Source: Schaalia sp. HMT-172
GTDB lineage: Bacteria > Actinomycetota > Actinomycetes > Actinomycetales > Actinomycetaceae
DNA: 64,000 bases
Direction of reading: 5' to 3'
Assembly: GCF_030644365.1 (NCBI RefSeq)
Contig: NZ_CP130058.1
Coordinates: forward strand, 992,001-1,056,000
Below are positions 1 through 7,914 of the stretch, one piece after another. Position 1 is the stretch's first letter; every line of letters begins with the position of its first letter. Below the pieces are notes generated by a model. That model was given only the letters and a program-made list of their open reading frames with translations, was not told the origin of the DNA and searched no databases. The translations under genes were made by a program, and so were the position numbers.

Positions 1-345
1 CTCATCGTCTCCCTGTCCGGCACCGTCCCCGTGTGGGGGATTGGCGCCAACGTCGCCGCCGAGCCCGCGGTGCCCGTGGCTACGCTCGCGGGCCTGTCGG
101 GTGCTCTCCTCGCGCCGATCAGCCCTCCCATGTCGAGCGCCTGTGCGCGCGTCGCCTCCTGGGCGACCGGCTGGATTGCTGGAGCCGCACGATTCTTCGC
201 CGGGATGCCCGGAGCGGGGCTTCGGGTGCCCGGCGGGGGAGCGACACTCCTGAGCATCTACGGGTGCGCGGGACTTGGATGGGTGGCGTGGCGGGCGTGG
301 AAACGCTGGGTGTTGCCCCGCACGGACGAGGCCCGGGACCCGTGA
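1..345 (+). CDS. comEC: ComEC/Rec2 competence protein, C-terminal end (5' cut by window edge)
   Basis: The frame is open from base 1 and encodes 114 residues before the TGA at 343. The visible part is a hydrophobic, Ala/Pro/Gly-rich membrane region (LSGTVPVWGIGANVAAEP, then PVATLAGLSGALLAPISPP) followed by a further membrane helix and a short basic tail. This pattern fits the end of the competence membrane domain of ComEC, the inner-membrane channel for DNA uptake. The following gene is holA, which commonly follows comEC in actinobacteria and supports the call. No metallo-hydrolase domain follows. The assignment rests on a short membrane segment plus synteny, so another polytopic protein remains possible. 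Confidence 0.6.
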   Translation, partial: LIVSLSGTVPVWGIGANVAAEPAVPVATLAGLSGALLAPISPPMSSACARVASWATGWIAGAARFFAGMPGAGLRVPGGGATLLSIYGCAGLGWVAWRAWKRWVLPRTDEARDP

Positions 346-542
346 GCGGCTCGCGGGGTTGGGGTATCTCGGCGGGGTATCGCCCCGAGTGCCCCGGCTT
401 CTCAACGCGGTGCCAACGCGCATGGGGCAAGAGGTGGTGACACCTGCCACGACTTGCGTCCACCCAGGGCAAAGGCGGACGCAGATGAGCGCCCGCGGTG
501 GCAGACTTAGGGAGTTACCATCGCGTCGAAAGGCAGGAAGAC

Positions 543-1520
543 GTGGCAGCACGCGGATCTCGACCGGCGGCACCAGCCCAGATCACGCTGGCCCCCATCG
601 TGTTGATCAAGGGGCCCGAGGGGCTCCTCGTCGACCGTGCCCTCGACCGGCTGCGCGCCCTGGCCTACCAGGCTGACCCGAACCTGGAACGCACGGACAT
701 CAACGCCGCCACCTACCAGGCGGGGCAGATCGACGTCATCGCCTCACCCTCCCTGTTCGGCGAATCCCGCATGGTCATCATCCGGGACCTGGAGACCATG
801 AGCGACGCGCTCGCCGCCGACCTGATCGCCTACGCGGCCGCCCCCGCGCCCGACGTATGGATGTTCCTGGCCCACCCCGGCGGCAACGCCCGCGGCAAGA
901 AAGTCACCGACGCGATCGCGAAGGCCAAGTGGCCGGTGATCCCCGCCGACCCGCTGAAGAACGACCGCGACAAGCTGGCGCTCATCGCCTCCGACGTGCG
1001 GGCCGCCCGTCGGCAGATGGACACCGAGGCGCAGCAAGCCCTCGTCGACGCGCTCGGCAACGACCCCCGTGCCATGGCGGGCGCCCTGTCTCAGCTGCTC
1101 TCCGACGTGAGCGGGCGCATCACACTCGAGGACGTGCGCCGCTACCAGGCGGGTCGCGTCGAGGCCACCGGCTACGACGTGGCCGACGCCGCTGTTGCCG
1201 GCAACTCCGCGAAAGCCCTGACCCTCGCCCGGCACGCCTTCGCGACCGGCATCGCCCCGCAGGTGCTCGTCGCAGCCCTGGCGATGAAGTTCCGCGCCAT
1301 GGCGAAGGTATCCATCGGCGGGGCCGCCTCCGCTCTCAAGATGGCGCCCTGGCAGGTCGATCGGGCCCGGCGCGAGCTGCGCGGATGGTCCGACGCCTCC
1401 CTGGCCGGCGCATTCGGCGCCATCGCGACCGCCGACGCCGAAACGAAGGGTGCTTCGCGCGACCCCGAGCGCGCCATCGAAAAAGCCATTATCACCATCT
1501 GCAGGCTGCGCGGGCGCTGA
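543..1520 (+). CDS. holA: DNA polymerase III delta subunit (clamp-loader)
   Basis: Predicted 325-residue HolA, the delta subunit that opens the beta sliding clamp as part of the clamp-loader complex. The N-terminus has the actinobacterial pattern of a short Pro/Ala leader followed by APIVLIKGPEGLLVDRA. The middle contains SPSLFGESRMVIIRDLE, typical of the first HolA domain, and the C-terminal third is the helical collar region (KMAPWQVDRARREL). I chose the GTG at 543 because AGGAAG lies just upstream. An in-frame GTG at 498 would add 15 residues but has no ribosome binding site. The gene lies downstream of comEC and has its own 197-nt upstream gap. Confidence 0.9.
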   Translation: MAARGSRPAAPAQITLAPIVLIKGPEGLLVDRALDRLRALAYQADPNLERTDINAATYQAGQIDVIASPSLFGESRMVIIRDLETMSDALAADLIAYAAAPAPDVWMFLAHPGGNARGKKVTDAIAKAKWPVIPADPLKNDRDKLALIASDVRAARRQMDTEAQQALVDALGNDPRAMAGALSQLLSDVSGRITLEDVRRYQAGRVEATGYDVADAAVAGNSAKALTLARHAFATGIAPQVLVAALAMKFRAMAKVSIGGAASALKMAPWQVDRARRELRGWSDASLAGAFGAIATADAETKGASRDPERAIEKAIITICRLRGR

Positions 1521-1577
1521 GAGCTGCTCCGGCCTCGTCGATGAAGCGACCGAAACCCGAAGGAACAGAGGAGATAC

Positions 1578-3326
1578 ATGAAAACGATTCGAACCTTGCT
1601 GGGCCGACTGCGGGAGTTCAAGAAACCCGCGATCCTGACCCCGCTGTTCATCATCGGGGAGGTCATCCTCGAGTGCCTGATCCCGCTGACCATGGTCTCG
1701 CTGGTGGATGCACTCGACGGCGACACGTTGACCCCCGTCCTTCGCCTGGGCGCGATCCTCATTGGCCTGGCCTTCGCGTCGCTGACCTGCGGAATTCTGT
1801 CCGCTCGCTTCGCGGCGACCGCCTCGGTGGGCTTGGCGAAGAACCTGCGACAGGACCTCTTCTTTAAGGTGCAGGACTTTTCCTTCGCCGACATCGACCG
1901 CTTCTCCACGTCCTCGCTGGTCACCCGCATGACGACGGACGTCACGAACGTCCAAAACGCCTTCGGTATGCTCATTCGTATCGCGGTGCGCGTGCCGCTC
2001 ATGATCATCTTCTCCATCGTCATGGCGTTCCGTATTAACGTCCAGATGGCCCTCATCTTCCTTGGGATGGTGCCGGTTCTCGCCCTCATCCTGGCGGCCA
2101 TTGTGCTCATCGCTTTCCCGATATTCCGCCGCATCTTCAAGAAGTACGACGCCCTGAACAACTCGGTGCAGGAGAACGTCGCCGCGATCCGCGTGGTCAA
2201 GTCCTTCGTCACCGAGGAATACGAGACTACCAAGTTCCGCCACGCCTCCGCCGACGTGCGCAAGGACTTCACGAACGCCGAGAAGCTCATCGCGCTCAAC
2301 AGCCCTGTCATGATGTTCTTCATCTTCGCCGCGATCATTGCCGTCGACTACGTGGGCGCCTCGATCATCGTGAACTCGGGTGCGACAGAGCTGACGAAGG
2401 GCGGCCTGACCGCCCTCATCACCTACGGCATCCAGATCCTCGCGCACATGCTCATGCTTGCCTTCATCTTCGTCATGGCGACGATGGCCGCCGAATCCGC
2501 GCACCGCATCGCCGAGGTCCTCACTCACGACCCGTCGCTGACCTCCCCGGCGAACGGGGTCACGGACGTCGCGGATGGCTCCGTCGTCTTCGAAGGTGTG
2601 TCCTTCAAGTACTCCGAGAGCGCCGAAGAAAACGCGCTATCCGACATCAACCTGCGCGTTGAATCCGGGCAAACGCTCGGTATCGTCGGCGGCACGGGCT
2701 CCTCCAAGACCTCGCTCATCCAGCTGATCTGCCGCCTGTACGATGTCTCCGAGGGTTCCGTGAAGGTCGGCGGGCGCGACGTGCGCGACTACGACCTGAC
2801 CGCCCTGCGTGACGCCGTCTCCGTCGTCCTGCAGAAGAACGTGCTCTTCTCTGGCACTATCAAGGACAACATGCGCTGGGGCAACCCGGACGCGACCGAC
2901 GAACAGATCGTCCGCGCCTGCAAGCTCGCGCAGGCCGACGAGTTCATCCAGCAGCTGCCCGGCGGCTACGACTACGTCATCTCCCGCGGCGGCACCAACG
3001 TCTCCGGCGGCCAGAAGCAGCGCCTGTGCATCGCACGCGCGCTGCTGAAGAACCCCACGATCCTCATCCTGGACGACTCCACCTCCGCCGTGGACACGAA
3101 GACTGATTCCCTCATTCGTCACGCCTTCGAGAGCGAGATCCCGGGTACGACGACGATCATCATCGCCCAACGCCTGTCCTCGGTGAGCCACGCCGACCAG
3201 ATCATCGTGCTGGACGATGGCCGCATCAAGGAACGCGGCACCCACGACGAGCTGATGGCGGCGGGCGGGGAGTACCGCGAGATCTACGAGTCCCAGAACG
3301 CCGCGAGCGAAAGCGAGGTGGCCTGA
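1578..3326 (+). CDS. ABC exporter half-transporter, degenerate-site subunit
   Basis: 582-residue fusion of an N-terminal six-helix exporter domain (about residues 10-320) and a C-terminal ATPase domain. The ATPase has Walker A GGTGSSKTS near residue 370, signature VSGGQKQR near 475, and Walker B LILDDSTSAVD near 495. The residue after the Walker B Asp is Asp where the catalytic Glu normally sits, the usual mark of the degenerate site in a heterodimeric exporter. The next gene starts one base after the stop and carries the intact Glu, so the two very probably form one heterodimer. A GAGGAGATAC ribosome binding site precedes the ATG. The substrate (drug, lipid or peptide) cannot be read from the sequence. 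Confidence 0.9.
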   Translation: MKTIRTLLGRLREFKKPAILTPLFIIGEVILECLIPLTMVSLVDALDGDTLTPVLRLGAILIGLAFASLTCGILSARFAATASVGLAKNLRQDLFFKVQDFSFADIDRFSTSSLVTRMTTDVTNVQNAFGMLIRIAVRVPLMIIFSIVMAFRINVQMALIFLGMVPVLALILAAIVLIAFPIFRRIFKKYDALNNSVQENVAAIRVVKSFVTEEYETTKFRHASADVRKDFTNAEKLIALNSPVMMFFIFAAIIAVDYVGASIIVNSGATELTKGGLTALITYGIQILAHMLMLAFIFVMATMAAESAHRIAEVLTHDPSLTSPANGVTDVADGSVVFEGVSFKYSESAEENALSDINLRVESGQTLGIVGGTGSSKTSLIQLICRLYDVSEGSVKVGGRDVRDYDLTALRDAVSVVLQKNVLFSGTIKDNMRWGNPDATDEQIVRACKLAQADEFIQQLPGGYDYVISRGGTNVSGGQKQRLCIARALLKNPTILILDDSTSAVDTKTDSLIRHAFESEIPGTTTIIIAQRLSSVSHADQIIVLDDGRIKERGTHDELMAAGGEYREIYESQNAASESEVA

Positions 3327-3327
3327 C

Positions 3328-5259
3328 ATGGCACGCGAGCGCAACTCCCGGATCGACGATGGTGAGAAGCTCGAAGGCATCGATCGTCCCTTCGGTCGTC
3401 TCCTGCGATACGTCTTCCGCCACTACCCGGTGCGTATCAGCCTGACGGTCGTGTGCATCATTACGTCCGCCGTGGCCTCGGCGGTCGGTTCGATCTTCAT
3501 GCAGCAGATCGTCGACAACGTCGTGACCCCGGGCCTCGAGATCGGCTTCGATGCGGTGCGAGGCACCCTCGTGCGCCTCGTCGTCACGATGGGCATTATT
3601 TTCAGCGCAGGCGTCATCGGTAGCTTCATCTACACCCGTGCCATGGCGATCGTGACCCAAGGGACGCTCAAGCACATGCGAGACGACATGTTCGACTCCA
3701 TGGAGCGCCTGCCCTTGCGTTTCTTCGACACGCATCCGCACGGCGCGATCATGTCGACCTTCACGAACGACACGGACGCGATCCGCCAGCTGATCGGTCA
3801 ATCGATCCCGACGCTCATCCAGTCGGGCCTGACCATCGTCGTGCTCATCGCCACGATGCTCTACTACTCCGTGTGGCTCTTCCTCGTCGTCCTCGTGGTG
3901 GGCGCCCTCATGGCGTTCCTGACGGGCAAGCTCGGTGGCCTCTCGGGCCGCTTCATGAAGGCCCAGCAGGCGGCCTTGGCGGACGAAGAGGGCTTCATCG
4001 AAGAGATGATGGATGGCCAGAAGGTCATCCAGGTTTTCAACCACGAGCGCGACGCCAAGGACGAGTTCGTTGAGTACAACCAGAAGCTCTTCGACTCCTC
4101 GCAGAAAGCCAATATCTACGGCAACGTCCTGATGCCCGCCCTGGGCAACATCGGCAACATCATGTACGTCGTCATCGCGATTGTCGGCGGCGTCATGATC
4201 CTCGAACAGACGCCGAATATTCACCTTATCGGCATCGACGTCATCACGGTCGGCATTGTCGTGTCCTTCCTGGGTATGGTCCGTAACTTCTCGCAGACGA
4301 TCGGACAGATGTCGATGCAGGTGCCCATGATCGCGCTCGGCATGGCGGGGGCGGGGCGCGTGTTCGCCCTCATCGACCAGGAGCCCGAGGAAGACCACGG
4401 ATACGTGACACTCGTGAGGGCCCGAGAGCTGCCCGACGGCAGCCTCGAGTCGACCGAGGAACGTACCGGAATCTGGGCTTGGCGTCACCCCCACCAGGCG
4501 GACGGCACCGTCACGTACACGCGCCTGCGCGGCGAGCTCGTCATGGAGGGCGTGGACTTCTCCTACGACGGTGAGAAGCAGATCCTGCACGACATCTCCC
4601 TGTGGGCCAAGCCCGGCCAGAAGATCGCTTTCGTGGGCGCGACGGGCGCCGGCAAGACAACGATCACGAACCTGATCAACCGCTTCTACGACATCGCCGA
4701 CGGCAAGATCCGCTACGACGGCATCAATATCAACAAGATCCGCAAGTCGGACCTGCGTCGCTCCCTCGGCGTGGTTCTGCAGGACGTCAAGCTGTTTACG
4801 GGCTCGGTCATGGAGAACATCCGCTACGGCCGACTGGACGCCACGGACGAGCAGTGCATTGAGGCCGCGAAGCTGGCCAACGCGGACTCCTTCATCCGAC
4901 GTCTGCCCGACGGCTACGACACGATGCTCACGGGTAACGGCTCCAACCTGTCCCAGGGGCAGGCCCAGCTCCTGTCGATTGCCCGCGCCGCCGTGGCCGA
5001 TCCGCCGGCGATGATCCTGGATGAAGCGACGTCTTCGATCGACACACGCACCGAGGCGCTCGTGCAGGCGGGCATGGACAACCTGATGGAGGGACGCACA
5101 GTCTTCGTGATCGCCCACCGCCTCTCGACGGTGCGTAACTCGGACGCGATCATGGTCCTGGAGCAGGGGCGCATCATTGAGCGCGGCAGCCACGACGACT
5201 TGATCGCTCAGAAGGGCGTGTACTACCAGCTCTACACGGGCGCCTTCGAGCTCGACTAG
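3328..5259 (+). CDS. ABC exporter half-transporter, catalytic-site subunit
   Basis: 643-residue membrane-ATPase fusion and partner of the preceding gene, separated from it by one base. Transmembrane helices fill roughly residues 25-350. A linker longer than usual (about residues 350-400, rich in Glu and Arg) precedes the ATPase. Walker A is GATGAGKTT near residue 436, signature LSQGQAQ near 541, and Walker B MILDEATSSID near 561 with the catalytic Glu present. With the partner's Asp substitution this gives the asymmetric ATP sites known from heterodimeric type IV exporters. A strong hairpin terminator follows the stop, so the two genes form a closed operon. The substrate is unknown. Confidence 0.9.
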   Translation: MARERNSRIDDGEKLEGIDRPFGRLLRYVFRHYPVRISLTVVCIITSAVASAVGSIFMQQIVDNVVTPGLEIGFDAVRGTLVRLVVTMGIIFSAGVIGSFIYTRAMAIVTQGTLKHMRDDMFDSMERLPLRFFDTHPHGAIMSTFTNDTDAIRQLIGQSIPTLIQSGLTIVVLIATMLYYSVWLFLVVLVVGALMAFLTGKLGGLSGRFMKAQQAALADEEGFIEEMMDGQKVIQVFNHERDAKDEFVEYNQKLFDSSQKANIYGNVLMPALGNIGNIMYVVIAIVGGVMILEQTPNIHLIGIDVITVGIVVSFLGMVRNFSQTIGQMSMQVPMIALGMAGAGRVFALIDQEPEEDHGYVTLVRARELPDGSLESTEERTGIWAWRHPHQADGTVTYTRLRGELVMEGVDFSYDGEKQILHDISLWAKPGQKIAFVGATGAGKTTITNLINRFYDIADGKIRYDGININKIRKSDLRRSLGVVLQDVKLFTGSVMENIRYGRLDATDEQCIEAAKLANADSFIRRLPDGYDTMLTGNGSNLSQGQAQLLSIARAAVADPPAMILDEATSSIDTRTEALVQAGMDNLMEGRTVFVIAHRLSTVRNSDAIMVLEQGRIIERGSHDDLIAQKGVYYQLYTGAFELD

Positions 5260-5281
5260 AGTTCGCGAAGCTCCTTCGCTC

Positions 5282-5314
5282 AGCCCCGGCCTCGTCCTGC
5301 ACGAGGCTGGGGCT
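5282..5314 (+). terminator. Hairpin terminator of the ABC exporter operon
   Basis: Stem AGCCCCGGCCTCGT pairs with ACGAGGCTGGGGCT (13 of 14 positions) around a 5-nt loop, 23 bases after the stop codon. There is no clear T-tract, which is common in GC-rich actinobacteria. Its left arm contains the recurrent 13-mer CCCCGGCCTCGTC discussed in the findings. Confidence 0.7.
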
Positions 5315-5398
5315 TCGTCGTGCGTGCCCGTGTTCTTGGGCCGGGGTGCTGTGGGCAGTGGTCGGCCATCTATGCAAGGTGACCGCGGGGTATACGAC

Positions 5399-5426
5399 AG
5401 CGGGCCGCCCCGAAGGGCGACCCGCT
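5399..5426 (-). terminator. Hairpin terminator downstream of rpsT
   Basis: AGCGGGCCGCCC pairs with GGGCGACCCGCT (11 of 12 positions), about 25 bases past the rpsT stop on the minus strand. No T-tract follows. The hairpin separates rpsT from the convergent ABC exporter operon. Confidence 0.6.
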
Positions 5427-5451
5427 ATGCGTCAAACGAAAGCGTCCGCGA

Positions 5452-5718
5452 TCAGTCAGCGATCGAGGCGACGCGACGAGCAAGCTTGGACTTGCGGTTC
5501 GCGGCCTGGTTCTTGTGGATGACGCCCTTGGAGACGGCGACGTCCAGCTTGCGCGAGGCAACGCGCAGGGCGGCCAGAGCCTTGTCCTTGTCGCCGGCCT
5601 CGACGGCCTCACGGGTGTGACGGACCAGGGTCTTCAGCTCGGACTTCACGGACTGGTTGCGAACGCGGCGCTTCTCGTTGGTGAGGATGCGCTTCTTCTG
5701 GGACTTAATGTTTGCCAC
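5452..5718 (-). CDS. rpsT: 30S ribosomal protein S20
   Basis: 88-residue basic protein with the classical S20 N-terminus [17 protein letters not shown] and the C-terminal [16 protein letters not shown] helix. It binds 16S rRNA early in small-subunit assembly. The GTG start is fixed by an AAGGAG ribosome binding site and by the N-terminus matching the family. It stands alone, transcribed toward the ABC exporter, with its own terminator. Confidence 0.95.
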   Translation of the reverse strand: MANIKSQKKRILTNEKRRVRNQSVKSELKTLVRHTREAVEAGDKDKALAALRVASRKLDVAVSKGVIHKNQAANRKSKLARRVASIAD

Positions 5719-5979
5719 AGTCGGATTTCTCCTTGATGTATGTCTGACAGGGTCGGTGAGGGCTGTGTCAAGACCGGGACTTAGGCGTGGGGACACCCGC
5801 AAACGGTCCTAACCAGACCCCCTGCCCGACCAGGCCGGGAGTCCAACGACCAAGCATACCAGCAGCGGGGCCCCGCGTCATGCCCCGATGCCCGCCAATG
5901 CCTCGTAAGGTCGGTCACGTGGGTGCGGTCGCCGGGGCGTGAGCGTCCGTCGCGCCCGTCGCGTTGTCGTTGTGGCGCG

Positions 5980-6636
5980 TTAGCCGCCGTGGGTGCGCTG
6001 GTGCTCCTCGAGCGCGTCGACGATGCGTTGCCAGGTGACCTCCGGCAGGATCGAGCCTTCGCGGCGCACGTCGGTGGCCTTGACCCACAGGGCGCGATCG
6101 AGGCGCACCTCGGAGGGGCGGCCCTTCGGGTCCCACGCGCCCGATCCGATGTCGAACCAGTAGCGTCCGGCAGCGGCCTCCTCGGCGGCGTCGCGTGAAT
6201 GGTCCTTGCTGGTCAGCTGCAGGAGGTAGACGCCCTCACCCTGGGCGCCGATGACGACGGCGGGGCGGTCCTTGCCGACGGACGCGTCCTCCTGGTAGGG
6301 CACCCATGTCCACACGACCTCGCCAGGGTCGGCGTCGCCGTCCATGATCGGCTGGTACGAGGCGTGGGCGAGCGCGTCGGCGATGCTGGCTTCGCGGATG
6401 GAGGTGCGGGGGCGCTTCGAGGTCGCCGGATCCTGATGCTGCGGGGAGCCCTGCGGGCGCGAACGGTCGGAGGGCTTGTGGGTGTGGGTTGGCGCGGTCG
6501 TGGTCGGACGAGGCCGTGGGGCGTTCTCCTGGCGCGTGGCGGTCGCGTCCGTGGTCGAGGGGTCGGCGCTCGACGAGCTCAGGGTCGAGATGAACTCTGC
6601 GAGAGCGCGCACAACTCCGGTGACGAATGAATTCAT
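5980..6636 (-). CDS. PemK/MazF-like family protein with low-complexity N-terminus
   Basis: 218 residues from the ATG at 6636. Residues 1-100 are a Thr/Ser/Pro/Gln-rich disordered stretch. From about residue 102 comes a PemK-like core with PGEVVWTWVPYQEDASVGKD and RPAVVIGAQG, resembling the (V/I)xWxxV...KxRPxxVI pattern of PemK/MazF RNase toxins. No antitoxin-sized gene sits beside it, and the long N-terminal extension is unlike a stand-alone MazF. It may therefore be an actinobacterial PemK-family protein outside a classical toxin-antitoxin pair. Its 5' side faces two DnaA boxes and the divergent TPR gene. Confidence 0.65.
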   Translation of the reverse strand: MNSFVTGVVRALAEFISTLSSSSADPSTTDATATRQENAPRPRPTTTAPTHTHKPSDRSRPQGSPQHQDPATSKRPRTSIREASIADALAHASYQPIMDGDADPGEVVWTWVPYQEDASVGKDRPAVVIGAQGEGVYLLQLTSKDHSRDAAEEAAAGRYWFDIGSGAWDPKGRPSEVRLDRALWVKATDVRREGSILPEVTWQRIVDALEEHQRTHGG

Positions 6637-6668
6637 GGCACCAGCATACGTGAGCCGAATCGAACAGC

Positions 6669-6715
6669 AGTTATCCACAGGTCCGTCGAAGACGTGAGTT
6701 ATCCACAGGGTCCGT
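6669..6715 (+). repeat. Two direct repeats, each with a perfect DnaA box
   Basis: AGTTATCCACAGGTCCGT (6669-6686) and AGTTATCCACAGGGTCCGT (6697-6715) are near-identical direct repeats 28 bases apart. Each contains TTATCCACA, the consensus DnaA box (6671-6679 and 6699-6707). They lie in the divergent intergenic region between the PemK-like gene and the TPR gene. Two boxes without an AT-rich unwinding region or dnaA/dnaN neighbours do not make oriC. A DnaA-controlled promoter or a titration site fits better. Confidence 0.65.
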
Positions 6716-6799
6716 TCGGGCGCGTGACAGTCGGTGCGTTTAGGTGTCACTCTGGATCTGTTCGAGGAACAACTTCCTACTGAAAGACAGGTGACAACG

Positions 6800-7810
6800 A
6801 TGTCGACCGCAACGATTCATGGAATGACCGTCTCTCTGGACGCCTTCGGGCTCCCGAGCGATGCCCCGGCACCAGAGGAGGACATGCAGGCCCGAGCCTG
6901 CCTGGGGGCGGCACTTCGTAGCGCCCAATCAGGGAAGCTGGAGTGCGCCCTCGATCACGCGCGCGACGCCTTCGATAACGAGGGGGCCTCGATCGAGTTG
7001 CGCCTCGAGGCCGCCAAGCTCTGCATCGACTGGCACGCCGCCCTGGGCGCCTACGGGCAGTGCCGCAAGGTGGCGGCCGACGCGGCTCGCCTCGGTGCGT
7101 GCTACCTCGAGCGCGACCATCCGCTCATTCTCATGCTGCGTAACTCCGAGGCCTACTGGCTGGCCGTCTTGGGGTGTGAAGACATGGCCGCGCGCAAGTT
7201 CTCCGCTCTGGTGGCCGACGTCAAAAGCTGCCCGAATCTGGATCCTCAGCTGGCATTCGCGATCCGCAACAACTCCGCCATGCCGTGGAAGAGCACTGGC
7301 AAGTGGGCGAAAGCCGCGCGCGTGTACCGCGAGCTCCTGGCCGACATGGAACCTCAGTGCGAGGCTGAGGACATGACGGTGCTGACGGTGCGCGACAACC
7401 TCGCCGAGGTCTTGTCGGCGGACCGCCAGTATGAGGAGGCTCTTCGCCTGTATGAGATCAACATGGAGGCGCTGCTGCGCATCACCGATCGCGGCGATTG
7501 GAGGGTGTTGCGGCTGCGCAACGAGATCGCGCGCAACACCTGGATGGGCGGGGACCGTGAGGCGGGGGAGGACCTGTGGACGGTCCTTGCCGAGGACTGC
7601 CGCAGGTACCTCGGGGACCGTGACGAGTTCACGGCCCGCATTCGAACGATCCTGCTGATGCTGGCCACCCTGCGTGGAGACGAGGAGAAAGCCATGTCGA
7701 TCGCCCGCAAGCTCCAGGCCGACCATCCCGACGATTGGGACGAGTGCGACATGAGCGAGGCTGTGGCGTTGCTCGCCGAGGCTGGCATCACCGGGGAGGA
7801 TTTCCGCTAG
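6800..7810 (+). CDS. TPR-like helical repeat protein of unknown function
   Basis: 336 residues, soluble and almost entirely helical. It has tetratricopeptide-like pairs such as ALDHARDAFDNEGASIELRL, AARVYRELLADMEPQ and YEEALRLYEINMEALLRI, spaced about 40 residues apart. TPR proteins act as binding scaffolds, but no catalytic domain, signal peptide or membrane helix is visible, so no function is proposed. I chose the ATG at 6800 because AGGTGA lies upstream. An in-frame upstream GTG would extend it by 22 residues across the promoter region. The gene diverges from the PemK-like gene, and the shared upstream region holds two DnaA boxes. Confidence 0.7.
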   Translation: MSTATIHGMTVSLDAFGLPSDAPAPEEDMQARACLGAALRSAQSGKLECALDHARDAFDNEGASIELRLEAAKLCIDWHAALGAYGQCRKVAADAARLGACYLERDHPLILMLRNSEAYWLAVLGCEDMAARKFSALVADVKSCPNLDPQLAFAIRNNSAMPWKSTGKWAKAARVYRELLADMEPQCEAEDMTVLTVRDNLAEVLSADRQYEEALRLYEINMEALLRITDRGDWRVLRLRNEIARNTWMGGDREAGEDLWTVLAEDCRRYLGDRDEFTARIRTILLMLATLRGDEEKAMSIARKLQADHPDDWDECDMSEAVALLAEAGITGEDFR

Positions 7811-7914
7811 CGGTGTGAGGCTGGGCTCCTGTGCGCGACCTCCCGCCCCATAAGTCGCACAACAGGGCACGTCAATGGGACGATAAAGAGGTTAACGACT
7901 TCACGGAGGTACAC

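Noticed and set aside
6669-6715. Chromosomal replication origin
   Set aside because: Only two DnaA boxes, no AT-rich unwinding region and no dnaA, dnaN or gyr genes nearby.
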